Shown here in pieces: positions 1-7,172 of a DNA stretch of 38,599 nucleotides. Each line of letters opens with the position of its first letter. The first letter of the stretch is position 1. A program made the translations under genes and the position numbers. The stretch comes from Helicobacteraceae bacterium (lineage in GTDB: Bacteria > Campylobacterota > Campylobacteria > Campylobacterales > Sulfurimonadaceae): contig WTBY01000060.1 in assembly GCA_013138865.1 (NCBI GenBank), positions 1 to 38,599 on the forward strand, written 5' to 3'. Under the pieces are notes generated by a model. The model had not been told where the DNA came from. It searched no databases and saw only the letters and a list, made by a program, of their open reading frames with translations.

Positions 1-81
1 ATCTCTTACCAAAACTTAATGAATTCATATTTAACTGAGTGTGCCCATAAACATGTAAAACCTGAGTTAAAATGGGCTTAA
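1..81 (+). CDS. 3' end of an unknown cassette protein (partial)
   Basis: Frame 1 is open from the window edge to a TAA at 79-81, giving 26 residues that end in HVKPELKWA. The stop lies 5 bp before the R'' box of the attC site at 87-155, the usual position for the gene of an integron cassette. Too little is left to assign a family. That it is coding is inferred from its position before an attC, not from homology. Confidence 0.4.
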   Translation: MSYQNLMNSYLTECAHKHVKPELKWA

Positions 82-86
82 CAAAA

Positions 87-155
87 GTATAACAAATTCG
101 AGGAGACCAATAATTTACCCTAGCGGGGAAATTATTGCTCACGACTGCGTTGTGT
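87..155 (+). other. attC recombination site 1
   Basis: The R''-like box GTATAAC (87-93) can pair along its full length with the R'-like box GTTGTGT (149-155) if G-T wobbles are allowed. Inside is a strong central hairpin: AATAATTTACCC (109-120), a TAGC loop, GGGGAAATTATT (125-136). The left arm shares AACAA, CGAGGA and AATAATTTACC with the site at 2143, although the genes between them are unrelated. The start of this arm (AACAAATTCG) also resembles the classical aadA-cassette attC. The predicted crossover is between G149 and T150. Confidence 0.7.
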
Positions 156-225
156 GTACAAATAAGTTTCAAATTGTATTTTGGATAAAATATAAATAAC
201 TTTAACACGAAAAAGGGAAATTTTA

Positions 226-1143
226 ATGAGATTACGAGATATACAAAATAGAATAAATGAAAATATAAATAATCTAATTGTAGGTAAAAAATCAATTACC
301 AAAGATAATCAAAATTTGAAAATTGATGGCTTAAGTCAGTTTAAAATCTCTTTTATAAAAATTGAAGATATAAAAATATTTGAAAAAGACATAAAAGAAT
401 TAAGAGAGACAGAAGCTATTTTTTTAACAAATGAAAGCTCAATTTCTTTACCAACAAATGAAGCCAATACATTTGTTGCTAGATTAAATAGTTTTAAAAT
501 TAAATTAACTACATTTGGTGAAGGAATATCGTCTATTATTCCAATTCAATCTGAAAACTCTATAAGTATAAAACTACCTAAAATTAATGATTTAAAAGAG
601 TTAGTAGATACTTCGATGAAACTTGATACAATATTTAATCAATTACTTGTAAACGATTATGAGACATCAGAAGCAAAACTGCAAAATTTTGATACAGGTT
701 CTGAATGGTATGAAATTCTTTTTACATCGGCAACTGGATTATGGCTTTTTACTAAGGTAATTCATGCAGTAATCTTATTGCAAAGAGAGTATATTAAAAA
801 CAAAGATATGCAAGAAAATGTAAGATTAGAATCAATTACAAATCATGCTTATGAAACTATCTTATCTCAAATGCAAGAATTAGCAAAACAAGAAATTAAT
901 AATATTAAAGATGAACAAGCTGAAGAGATATTATCAAAAGTTGGAACAACAAAAAAAGAAAATAATGATTATTTCAATAGAGTAAAACATGTAATTGATG
1001 AAACAAGTAAACTAATTGATAAAGGAATGGTCTTCTTCCCATCTTCAACAGCTACACAAGAAGTAAAAGACACATTACCTGACTTTACAAAAGATTTAGA
1101 AAATATGCTACCAGAGTTAAAGAAACTTAAAAATGAACAATAA
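226..1143 (+). CDS. Unknown 305-aa cassette protein, paired with RhuM
   Basis: I do not recognise this protein. It is Lys/Asn/Ile-rich, with a mixed N-terminal half and a hydrophobic, aromatic-rich stretch at about residues 161-186 that could be a membrane-associated helix or a buried core helix. After that comes a helical, charged C-terminal third (about 190-300). There is no signal peptide and no obvious catalytic motif. The start is supported by AAAGGGAAA about 8 nt upstream of the ATG. The reading frame overlaps the RhuM-family gene by 11 bp, so the two are translationally coupled and probably work together. Both sit in one integron cassette, which suggests a self-contained two-gene accessory module; defence or toxin-like roles are guesses. 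Confidence 0.75.
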   Translation: MRLRDIQNRINENINNLIVGKKSITKDNQNLKIDGLSQFKISFIKIEDIKIFEKDIKELRETEAIFLTNESSISLPTNEANTFVARLNSFKIKLTTFGEGISSIIPIQSENSISIKLPKINDLKELVDTSMKLDTIFNQLLVNDYETSEAKLQNFDTGSEWYEILFTSATGLWLFTKVIHAVILLQREYIKNKDMQENVRLESITNHAYETILSQMQELAKQEINNIKDEQAEEILSKVGTTKKENNDYFNRVKHVIDETSKLIDKGMVFFPSSTATQEVKDTLPDFTKDLENMLPELKKLKNEQ

Positions 1144-2134
1144 TATCACTTCTCAATTTTTAATCTACAAATCAGATAATCAAGATATAAAAGTAGATGT
1201 ACTAGTACATAATGAAAATATTTGGCTTACACAAGAGCAAATGGCACAGTTATTTGGAAAAGCAAAATCAACCATAAATGAACATATTAAAAATATTTTT
1301 AAAGATAAAGAGCTTATAGAATCCGAAGTTATACAGAAATTCGGAAATTCCGAATTTCAGCAAAAAGCACCAAATTATTATAACCTTGATACTATTATAT
1401 CTGTTGGATATAGAGTAAAATCTATCCAAGGTGTAAGATTTAGACAATGGGCAACTAAAAGGCTACAAGAGTATATTATTAAGGGTTTTACGATGGATGA
1501 TGAAAGGCTTAAAAACCCTGAGCAACCATTTGGAAAAGATTACTTTAGAGAGCAGTTGGAACGAATAAAAGATATCCGTTCTAGTGAGAGAAGATTTTAT
1601 CAGCAGATAACTGATATTTATAGTGAATGTAGTATTGATTATGATAAAAATTCACAATATACAAAAGACTTCTTTGCTACAGTTCAAAATAAACTACATT
1701 GGGCGATAACAAAACAAACAGCATCAGAAATAATGTATTCAAGAGCTAATCATGAAAAAAACAATATGGGATTAAGCACTTGGAAAAATGCACCAATAGG
1801 AAGAATAAGAAAAACTGATGTTGTAGTAGCTAAAAATTATTTACTAGAAAAAGAGTTAAAAACATTAAATAGGATTGTAACTATGTATCTTGATTACGCA
1901 GAAGATCAAGCAGAACGAAATATACCTATGAGTATGAATGATTGGAGTCAAAAATTAAATACTTTTTTACAATTTAATGAAAGAGAAATTTTACAAAATG
2001 CAGGAAAAATCACATCTCAACTTGCTAAAGAGTTTGCAATAAGTGAATTTGAAAAATACAAGATAATAGAAAATAAATCGTATCAAAGCGATTTTGACAT
2101 ATTACTTCAAGAGTTAAATAAAGATGGAAAGTGA
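1133..2134 (+). CDS. RhuM-family protein (virulence protein RhuM type)
   Basis: This 333-aa protein matches the RhuM family, named after a Salmonella pathogenicity-island gene. The N-terminal third holds the family's helix-turn-helix-like segment (WLTQEQMAQLFGKAKSTINE, residues 31-50), followed by the conserved stretch around YYNLDTIISVGYRVKS. The family hallmark RFRQWATKRLQEYIIKGF follows, then DDERLKNP. The C-terminal half (about 140-333) is helical. The biochemical activity of RhuM proteins is not established; DNA binding is inferred from the N-terminal fold. It starts inside the 3' end of the preceding gene (11-bp overlap), and its stop lies 8 bp before attC site 2. RhuM genes are common on mobile elements. 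Confidence 0.88.
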   Translation: MNNNITSQFLIYKSDNQDIKVDVLVHNENIWLTQEQMAQLFGKAKSTINEHIKNIFKDKELIESEVIQKFGNSEFQQKAPNYYNLDTIISVGYRVKSIQGVRFRQWATKRLQEYIIKGFTMDDERLKNPEQPFGKDYFREQLERIKDIRSSERRFYQQITDIYSECSIDYDKNSQYTKDFFATVQNKLHWAITKQTASEIMYSRANHEKNNMGLSTWKNAPIGRIRKTDVVVAKNYLLEKELKTLNRIVTMYLDYAEDQAERNIPMSMNDWSQKLNTFLQFNEREILQNAGKITSQLAKEFAISEFEKYKIIENKSYQSDFDILLQELNKDGK

Positions 2135-2142
2135 CATAAAAC

Positions 2143-2209
2143 ACACAACAAGTACGAGGAACGAATAATTTACCTAACGGAAATTTATAGTTCAAGTCAA
2201 CCGTTATGT
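2143..2209 (+). other. attC recombination site 2
   Basis: R''-like ACACAAC (2143-2149) and R'-like GTTATGT (2203-2209) flank an imperfect stem built on AATAATTTACC and GGAAATTTAT. The left arm aligns closely with attC site 1. In the circular form of the cassette the R' box would be G2203 joined to TTGTGT (150-155), giving GTTGTGT, the exact reverse complement of ACACAAC. This match across 2 kb is expected only if 150-2203 is a true integron cassette. Confidence 0.75.
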
Positions 2210-2244
2210 CAAAGTCACTTAAGAAATCATTAGCATTAAACTGT

Positions 2245-2262
2245 TATAATTATCCGTATAAT
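2245..2262 (+). promoter_or_regulatory. Promoter of the toxin-antitoxin cassette
   Basis: Two overlapping candidate -10 boxes, TATAAT at 2245-2250 and 2257-2262, lie 30-45 bp upstream of the antitoxin ATG. AAAGGA at 2278-2283 is a well-placed ribosome binding site. Toxin-antitoxin cassettes usually carry their own promoter, unlike most cassette genes. No clear -35 is seen, as is normal in Campylobacterota. Confidence 0.5.
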
Positions 2263-2290
2263 AATACATATAATTTTAAAGGATTTTAAA

Positions 2291-2587
2291 ATGGTAGCAT
2301 ATTCACAAAATGAACTAGCATCATCAACAGATATATCAAAACAATTTGGTCACTATCTTTCAAATGTTTCAAATGGAATAGTTGAAAAATTAGCAATTTT
2401 AAAAAATAATAAAATAGAAGCGGTAATGATACCCACAGCACTTTATGAAAGTTTGATAAATTTACTTGATGAAAAAGAAGATATTGAAATTTTAAAAACT
2501 ATTGAAAAAAGGTTAGAAACTTCCAAAGAAGAATATCTTGATGGTAATGATGTTTTAAAAGAATTAAATTTATCTATGAATGACTAA
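2291..2587 (+). CDS. Phd/YefM-like antitoxin
   Basis: This 98-aa protein opens with the pattern of a Phd/YefM-type antitoxin. The N-terminal DNA-binding half includes the characteristic central stretch KLAILKNNKIEAVMIPTALYESL (about residues 34-56), and an acidic helical C-terminal tail is suited to wrapping a toxin. Its TAA stop shares a base with the toxin's ATG (TAATG), the tight coupling typical of type II toxin-antitoxin pairs. It should neutralise the RelE/ParE-like toxin and, as known for the family, repress its own promoter at 2245-2262. In the integron setting such pairs are thought to stabilise the array. Confidence 0.85.
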   Translation: MVAYSQNELASSTDISKQFGHYLSNVSNGIVEKLAILKNNKIEAVMIPTALYESLINLLDEKEDIEILKTIEKRLETSKEEYLDGNDVLKELNLSMND

Positions 2588-2913
2588 TGTATAACTTTGA
2601 ATTTCATCCAGAAGCAAAAGAAGAGTTAAAAAAGTTAAATAATTCAATTCAAATTTTATTTATAAAAAAATTAAAACAAGTTTTAAATGCACCAGAGATA
2701 GGAATAAAATTAGGCAATAAAAATAATCTTAAATTGACTGGTTTTAAAAAAGTATATTTCAACAATAAAAAGCATAGAATAGTCTATGAAATAATTGAGG
2801 ATAAAATTATGATTTATATTGTAGCAGTTGGCAAAAGAGAAGAGATGGATGTCTATAAAAAAGCTAACAGTAGAGTAAATCACGGCTCACGACAACCGTT
2901 ATGTTCACAGTAA
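2587..2913 (+). CDS. RelE/ParE-family toxin
   Basis: The 108-aa product has a RelE/ParE-fold pattern: EFHPEAKEELKKL at the N-terminus, a central LKLTGFKKVYF, then the strand pair HRIVYEIIEDKIMIYIVAVGKREEMDVY. Family members are ribosome-dependent mRNA endonucleases or gyrase poisons; the sequence alone does not say which. It is partner to the antitoxin, one base overlapping. The last 15 or so residues (about 94-108) are encoded by the attC site at 2862-2904, so the natural family C-terminus is extended by recombination-site sequence. That tail is probably not part of the fold. Confidence 0.85.
   Translation: MYNFEFHPEAKEELKKLNNSIQILFIKKLKQVLNAPEIGIKLGNKNNLKLTGFKKVYFNNKKHRIVYEIIEDKIMIYIVAVGKREEMDVYKKANSRVNHGSRQPLCSQ
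2862..2904 (+). other. Short attC-like site 3 at the end of the array
   Basis: R''-like AGCTAAC (2862-2868) and R'-like GTTATGT (2898-2904) pair at 5 of 7 positions. The inner arms GTAGAG and CTCACGAC can form the second stem around a loop of about 10 nt. The right half repeats CTCACGAC of attC site 1 and AACCGTTATGT of attC site 2. It spans only 43 bp, shorter than usual, and overlaps the toxin's 3' end. It may be a minimal or partly decayed attC marking the end of the array. Confidence 0.5.
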
Positions 2914-2952
2914 CAAAAAACTTTAAAAGTAAAACACTAAATAGAAAGAGAG

Positions 2953-2973
2953 GAGAGTGTAAAACTAACTCTC
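2953..2973 (-). terminator. Hairpin at the valS stop
   Basis: On the minus strand GAGAGT (2973-2968) pairs with ACTCTC (2958-2953) around a 9-nt loop that begins with the valS TAG stop. The downstream tract is CT-rich rather than a pure U-run, so termination efficiency is uncertain. It separates valS from the convergent cassette array. Confidence 0.4.
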
Positions 2974-5601
2974 TAACGAGGATAACTGCTCGTTAATCTT
3001 CTCTTGTTTATCTTTTGCATCACGAAGAGCAGTTTTGTTCTTCTCAACTTGTTCAGCTGGTGCATTATCAACAAACTTTTTATTTGATAACATTCCCGTT
3101 AGTTTACCTATCTCTTTATCAAGTTTTTCACACTGTCCACTAAGACGCTTTATGATTGGACTAAGATCAATACTATCAGTTGGTATGAAAACTTCACACT
3201 TCTCTCCAACATCACTCATACCATCTCGTGCTTCACTCACAAAAGTTACATTTTCAACTTTAGCTAGTTTTTCTATAAATGGCTTCATTAGCTCTTCATT
3301 TTCTGCAACATTAAGTTTAACAAAAGCAGATTCGATCTTTCTCTCACCAAAATCAACTAAGGTTTTAGCACGACGAATTGATACGATCACGTCCATAATA
3401 ACGTCAAAAGTTTTCTCTTCTTTTCTTCTTTTAGTTTTAGAAGGGTACTTCATAACCATAATAGATCCACCACTTTGTAGTGTTGTTCCTGAGAGTTCAT
3501 GGTAGAGGTGTTCTGTTATAAAAGGCATAAAAGGGTGAAGAAGCTTCATAGCCTCTTTAAAGATCGCACCTAACTCTGTGATCGAATCTTTAGAAGCTTT
3601 TGAAAGCTCAATTCCCCAACCACAAAATTCATTCCATAAAAATCTATAAAGAACAGTTGCTGCGTCATTAAATTTATACTCATCGATCGCAGCTCTTACC
3701 TCTGCTGTTGCAACATTCAAACGCGACAACATATATTTACCAAGCTCTGTACTCATACAAAAACCTGCTAAATCAGGAAAGTTTTTCTCATTCATCTGTA
3801 AAAATTTAGAAGCATTAAAAAGTTTGTTAGTAAAGTTACGGCTAATTTCAAGTTTCTCATCTGAAAGACGAATGTCACGACCTTGTGCAGCTGAGATCGC
3901 TAATGTAAAGCGAAGAGCATCAGCACTATACTTATTAACCATATCAAGAGGATCTATAACATTTCCTTTTGATTTACTCATTTTGTTACCCTCTTTGTCA
4001 CGCACAAGTGCATGAAGGTAAATGTGGTTAAATGGTAACTCACCCATAAAACTCTCACCCATCATCATCATTCTAGCAACCCAAAAGAAAAGAATGTCAA
4101 AACCAGTTATAAGTAGAGTATTTGGGTAAAAATCTTTCAGATCTTGTTCAGTAAACTTATCGCTTTCACCTTGACCCCAACCTAAAGTTGAAAAAGGCCA
4201 TAAAGCAGAGCTAAACCAAGTGTCAAGAACATCAGGGTCTTGTGTTAAATTTTTACTAGCACATTTTGGACAATCACTCGGGCTCTCTTCTAAAGATGCG
4301 AACTCATGATCACACTCATCACAGTAAAAAACAGGAATTCTATGTCCCCACCATAACTGACGTGAAATACACCAACCACGAAGTTCACCCATCCAAGAGT
4401 TATAAGAGTTAATCCAATGTGGTGGAAAAAACTGAGCTTCACCTTCATTTGTCTTCTCAATTGATTCTTTAGCAACAGTTGGTTCAACAAACCACTGTTT
4501 TGATATATAAGGTTCAACAATATTTTTACATCTGTAGCAGTGCCCCACTTGATTAGTATGCTCTTCGATCTTCTCTACATAACCATCTTCTTCAAGGCGT
4601 TTAACTATTATCTCACGAGCTTCAAGACGCTCTAACCCTTTAAACTCTCCAGCATGATCATTTAAAATACCCTTCTCATCAAAAACAGTTATAAACTCTA
4701 GGTTATGTCTTTTTCCAACTTCGTAATCATTTTGATCATGAGCTGGTGTAACTTTTACGAGTCCAGTTCCAAACTCCATGTCAACATGCTCATCTGTAAT
4801 AATAGTAATTTCACGATCAAGTAGAGGAAGTTTAATTTTTTTACCTACTAAATGAGTATAACGTTCATCTTCTGGGTGAACCATTACGGCACTATCTCCA
4901 AAGTATGTCTCAGGACGAGTTGTTGCTACTGTTATAGATCCACTTCCATCTGAAAGAAAGTACTTAACATGATAGAATTTACCTTTATGTTCTTCATGTT
5001 CAACCTCAATGTCACTCAATGCACCATCATGTGTACACCAATTAACCATATAGTTTCCACGAACAATTTGATTTTTATTGTAAAGGTTTACAAAAGCCTC
5101 TTTAACAGAACTTTTAAGTCCTTCATCCATAGTAAAACGCTCACGACTCCATGCAGGACTTACGCCCATTTTACGAAGTTGATCGACCATTATTCCACCA
5201 GACTCTTCTTTCCAAGCCCAAACACGTTCTAAAAACTTTTCGCGTCCTAACTCTTCTTTAGTAGTGCCCTCTGCAAGAAGTTGTTTCTCAACTACATTTT
5301 GAGTTGCGATCCCTGCGTGATCAGTTCCAGGTTGCCATAGAGTTTTATAGCCATCCATTCTTTTATAACGAGTTATAATATCTTGTAGTGTAAAAGTTAG
5401 TGAGTGTCCTATATGTAAGCGACCTGTCACATTGGGAGGTGGCATCATTAAAGAGAAGTTTTGTCCCTCTTTTTGAATATCTTTGTTACCATCAACTTCA
5501 AAATAGCCACGATCTTCCCAAATTTTATAAAAAGTATTTTCAATATCTTTGGGAGAATAGGTCTCTTTTGCAGCTGTATCTGTAGTAGTTTGATTTGACA
5601 T
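2965..5601 (-). CDS. valS: Valine--tRNA ligase
   Basis: ValS charges tRNA-Val with valine in the cytoplasm. The 878-aa protein has the class I signature PNVTGRLHIGHSL near residue 55 (HIGH box) and GNKMSKSKGN (KMSKS loop) in the second half. A Cys4 zinc-ribbon-like insert (CDECDHEF...CPKC) and the GTDHAGIATQ motif typical of ValS are present. It ends in the coiled-coil arm that marks ValS apart from IleRS (about residues 810-878). Length and architecture are complete. The start is supported by AAGGTAAAAGAACT before the ATG. It is transcribed toward the integron array and stands alone; the ferredoxin gene upstream has its own terminator. Confidence 0.98.
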   Translation of the reverse strand: MSNQTTTDTAAKETYSPKDIENTFYKIWEDRGYFEVDGNKDIQKEGQNFSLMMPPPNVTGRLHIGHSLTFTLQDIITRYKRMDGYKTLWQPGTDHAGIATQNVVEKQLLAEGTTKEELGREKFLERVWAWKEESGGIMVDQLRKMGVSPAWSRERFTMDEGLKSSVKEAFVNLYNKNQIVRGNYMVNWCTHDGALSDIEVEHEEHKGKFYHVKYFLSDGSGSITVATTRPETYFGDSAVMVHPEDERYTHLVGKKIKLPLLDREITIITDEHVDMEFGTGLVKVTPAHDQNDYEVGKRHNLEFITVFDEKGILNDHAGEFKGLERLEAREIIVKRLEEDGYVEKIEEHTNQVGHCYRCKNIVEPYISKQWFVEPTVAKESIEKTNEGEAQFFPPHWINSYNSWMGELRGWCISRQLWWGHRIPVFYCDECDHEFASLEESPSDCPKCASKNLTQDPDVLDTWFSSALWPFSTLGWGQGESDKFTEQDLKDFYPNTLLITGFDILFFWVARMMMMGESFMGELPFNHIYLHALVRDKEGNKMSKSKGNVIDPLDMVNKYSADALRFTLAISAAQGRDIRLSDEKLEISRNFTNKLFNASKFLQMNEKNFPDLAGFCMSTELGKYMLSRLNVATAEVRAAIDEYKFNDAATVLYRFLWNEFCGWGIELSKASKDSITELGAIFKEAMKLLHPFMPFITEHLYHELSGTTLQSGGSIMVMKYPSKTKRRKEEKTFDVIMDVIVSIRRAKTLVDFGERKIESAFVKLNVAENEELMKPFIEKLAKVENVTFVSEARDGMSDVGEKCEVFIPTDSIDLSPIIKRLSGQCEKLDKEIGKLTGMLSNKKFVDNAPAEQVEKNKTALRDAKDKQEKINEQLSSLES

Positions 5602-5699
5602 AGTTCTTTTACCTTATGTATGTAAATAATTATTGTGATTATAGCTTATAATATTTTTGAAAAGATTAATGTATTAAAGAAAAGAGGAGTTTTAAAAAG

Positions 5700-5743
5700 T
5701 ATAACTCCAAAAAGAGGAGTTATAAAAGAGTGTAGATTACTCT
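5700..5743 (-). terminator. Tandem hairpins downstream of the ferredoxin gene
   Basis: Two hairpins follow each other on the minus strand. The first is AGAGT (5743-5739) with ACTCT (5731-5727), overlapping the ferredoxin TAA stop and followed by TTT. The second is a perfect 9-bp stem, TATAACTCC (5724-5716) with GGAGTTATA (5708-5700), followed by CTTTTT. The second looks like a good Rho-independent terminator. Confidence 0.65.
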
Positions 5744-6021
5744 ACAATGTTAGCTTGACTTGTACGATCTTCATCACTGATATCGTCTCTATGCTCTGGA
5801 GATTCACCAATAGCATCCCACACAATACAACCTTCAGTTGGACATGCAGTAGCACAAGCTGGTTCATCATGATGACCTACACACTCAACACATTTGTCAC
5901 CGTGTACGTAATAGATTTCCTCATCTGTTGGGTTATCATCCTCATCAACGATAGCTTCTACTGGACACTCATCGATACAAGCACCACAGTTGATACATGT
6001 GTCATTAATTAATACTGCCAT
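5737..6021 (-). CDS. 2[4Fe-4S] ferredoxin
   Basis: A 94-aa electron carrier with two 4Fe-4S cluster motifs. The first is C9-x2-C12-x2-C15-x3-C19-P. The second is C44-x2-C47-x8-C56-x3-C60-P, with an extra Cys at 65. The longer loop in the second motif and the acidic C-terminal tail fit the Chromatium-type (Alvin-type) ferredoxins common in Campylobacterota, which accept electrons from enzymes such as pyruvate and 2-oxoglutarate oxidoreductases. AGGAGA just upstream of the ATG is a strong ribosome binding site. It is monocistronic, with tandem terminators after it. The cluster type is clear; its redox partner cannot be told from here. Confidence 0.95.
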   Translation of the reverse strand: MAVLINDTCINCGACIDECPVEAIVDEDDNPTDEEIYYVHGDKCVECVGHHDEPACATACPTEGCIVWDAIGESPEHRDDISDEDRTSQANIVE

Positions 6022-6149
6022 AGGTTTCTCCTAAATATTTATTTGTGAGTATTCTATCTGCTCTAAATTTAAATGGAGCTAAAATAGCACTATTAATCAC
6101 TTCTTAGTGTGTAATTTTGTCTTTAATGTGTAAAACAAGATAATTAGGA

Positions 6150-6155
6150 TATAAT
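6150..6155 (+). promoter_or_regulatory. -10 box upstream of ndk
   Basis: TATAAT at 6150-6155 lies 30 bp before the ndk ATG, within an AT-rich region and divergent from the ferredoxin gene. GGAG at 6177-6180 is the ribosome binding site. No -35 is evident. This promoter would drive the ndk-to-pyrF run. Confidence 0.55.
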
Positions 6156-6185
6156 CGCGTTTTTATTTTATAATATGGAGTTCTA

Positions 6186-6599
6186 ATGGAACGCACACTA
6201 TCAATTATTAAGCCTGATGCAGTAGCAAAAGGTGTAATAGGTCAAATTTTAGCTCGTTTTGAAAACGCTGGTCTTAAAATTGCAGCTACAAGAAAGATGC
6301 AATTATCTCGTCAAGATGCGGAAGCATTTTATGCAGTACACGCTGAGCGTCCTTTTTTCAACGATTTAGTTGAATTTATGATCAGTGGTCCTGTTGTTGT
6401 TACAGTTTTAGAAGGCGATAACGCTATGTCTATAAACCGTGATTTAATGGGTGCTACTAACCCTAAAGAAGCTGAAGCTGGTACTATTCGTGCAGATTTT
6501 GCTGAGAACATTGATGCTAACGCAGTTCACGGAAGTGATTCTGTTGAAAATGCAGCAAACGAAATTAAGTTTTTCTTTTCAGATAGAGAAATTTCTTAA
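6186..6599 (+). CDS. ndk: Nucleoside diphosphate kinase
   Basis: Ndk moves the gamma phosphate from ATP to NDPs through a phosphohistidine, keeping NTP and dNTP pools balanced. The 137-aa sequence is full length. It opens with [12 protein letters not shown], carries the nucleotide-binding residues around [18 protein letters not shown], and has the active-site motif NAVHGSDS with the catalytic His at residue 115. It is the first gene of a same-strand run (ndk, yceD, rpmF, plsX, fabH, HIT, pyrF) with short gaps. Confidence 0.98.
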   Translation: MERTLSIIKPDAVAKGVIGQILARFENAGLKIAATRKMQLSRQDAEAFYAVHAERPFFNDLVEFMISGPVVVTVLEGDNAMSINRDLMGATNPKEAEAGTIRADFAENIDANAVHGSDSVENAANEIKFFFSDREIS

Positions 6600-6608
6600 G
6601 TTTAAAAG

Positions 6609-6995
6609 ATGAAAATATTATTTCGTAAAATAGGAAGCACTCCTCTTGACTTCGAGTTAAAGAGCGACAATATTACGTTTAAAGGCTTTTTGGAGTTCTA
6701 TAAACGTAACCTAATTTTACTTAAAGCAGATATTTCAGGTAAACTTTCATTAGATTGTGGAACTTGTAATAATGCTTTTGATATAATACTTGACGAAAAT
6801 ATAGAAATACTACTTTGCGACGGTGAATATCAAGAAGATGATGATAATCTTGATGTAATGGAACTATTCTCTGATGAACAAGATTCTACTATAAATTTAG
6901 AAGATCTTTTAAGCTCAGAAATAGAACTTTATAAAAGTGAATATTACAAATGTTCTAAATGTCAACAAAGTGACTTTACTTCTTACGAAGTATAA
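6609..6995 (+). CDS. YceD-family (DUF177) protein
   Basis: A 128-aa protein placed directly before rpmF, the conserved position of YceD (DUF177), a family linked to rRNA and ribosome metabolism whose exact function is unsettled. It has a Cys pair C50-x2-C53 after a strand-rich N-terminal half, an acidic middle (DDDNLDVMELFSDEQD), and a second CxxC pair near the C-terminus (YYKCSKCQ) that could bind zinc. It begins 9 bp after ndk and is followed by a 24-bp gap with GGATAAG before rpmF. The family call rests on context plus the general pattern. Confidence 0.8.
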   Translation: MKILFRKIGSTPLDFELKSDNITFKGFLEFYKRNLILLKADISGKLSLDCGTCNNAFDIILDENIEILLCDGEYQEDDDNLDVMELFSDEQDSTINLEDLLSSEIELYKSEYYKCSKCQQSDFTSYEV

Positions 6996-7019
6996 ACAAA
7001 ATTAAATAAAGGATAAGAA

Positions 7020-7169
7020 ATGGCAGTACCTAAAAGACGAGTTTCTCACTCACGCTCAGCGAAACGTAGAACTCACTACAAAATTTCTTTAGCAAGACCT
7101 GTTAAAGATAAAGATGGAACTTATAAGTTACCACATCATATTAACCCAACTACTGGCGAGTATAAATAG
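7020..7169 (+). CDS. rpmF: 50S ribosomal protein L32
   Basis: A 49-aa basic protein starting [19 protein letters not shown], the diagnostic N-terminus of bacterial L32, and ending [11 protein letters not shown]. It is a structural protein of the large ribosomal subunit. The zinc Cys residues found in some L32 proteins are absent, so this is the zinc-free form. AAGGATAAG upstream gives a good ribosome binding site. It sits in the classical yceD-rpmF-plsX-fabH arrangement, with its stop only 3 bp before plsX. Confidence 0.97.
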   Translation: MAVPKRRVSHSRSAKRRTHYKISLARPVKDKDGTYKLPHHINPTTGEYK

Positions 7170-7172
7170 TCA

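Larger units (their letters stand above)
1..2904 (+). mobile_element. Tail of an integron gene-cassette array
   Basis: Three small gene units, all on the plus strand, are each followed by an attC-like folded recombination site (87-155, 2143-2209, 2862-2904). By the usual integron rule (cleavage between G and TT of the R' box) one full cassette spans 150-2203 and a second 2204-2898; the first unit is cut by the window edge. The genes are accessory in kind (unknowns, RhuM, toxin-antitoxin), very AT-rich, and contain none of the CGATCG hexamers scattered through the housekeeping genes. The array stops about 60 bp from the 3' end of convergent valS. No integrase or attI is visible, so this is either the distal end of a chromosomal integron or a cluster of attC sites lacking an integrase. 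The attC calls come from alignment by eye. Confidence 0.75.

Noticed and set aside
76-82. GCTTAAC, a perfect RYYYAAC box, as the left end of attC site 1
   Set aside because: It overlaps the stop of the preceding partial gene. Alignment with attC site 2 places the R'' box at 87-93 (GTATAAC), which pairs with GTTGTGT along its length.
3035-5232. Long open frames on the plus strand within valS (e.g. 3035-3505, 4969-5232)
   Set aside because: They are antisense shadows of a complete, well-conserved valS and have no ribosome binding sites or recognisable domains.
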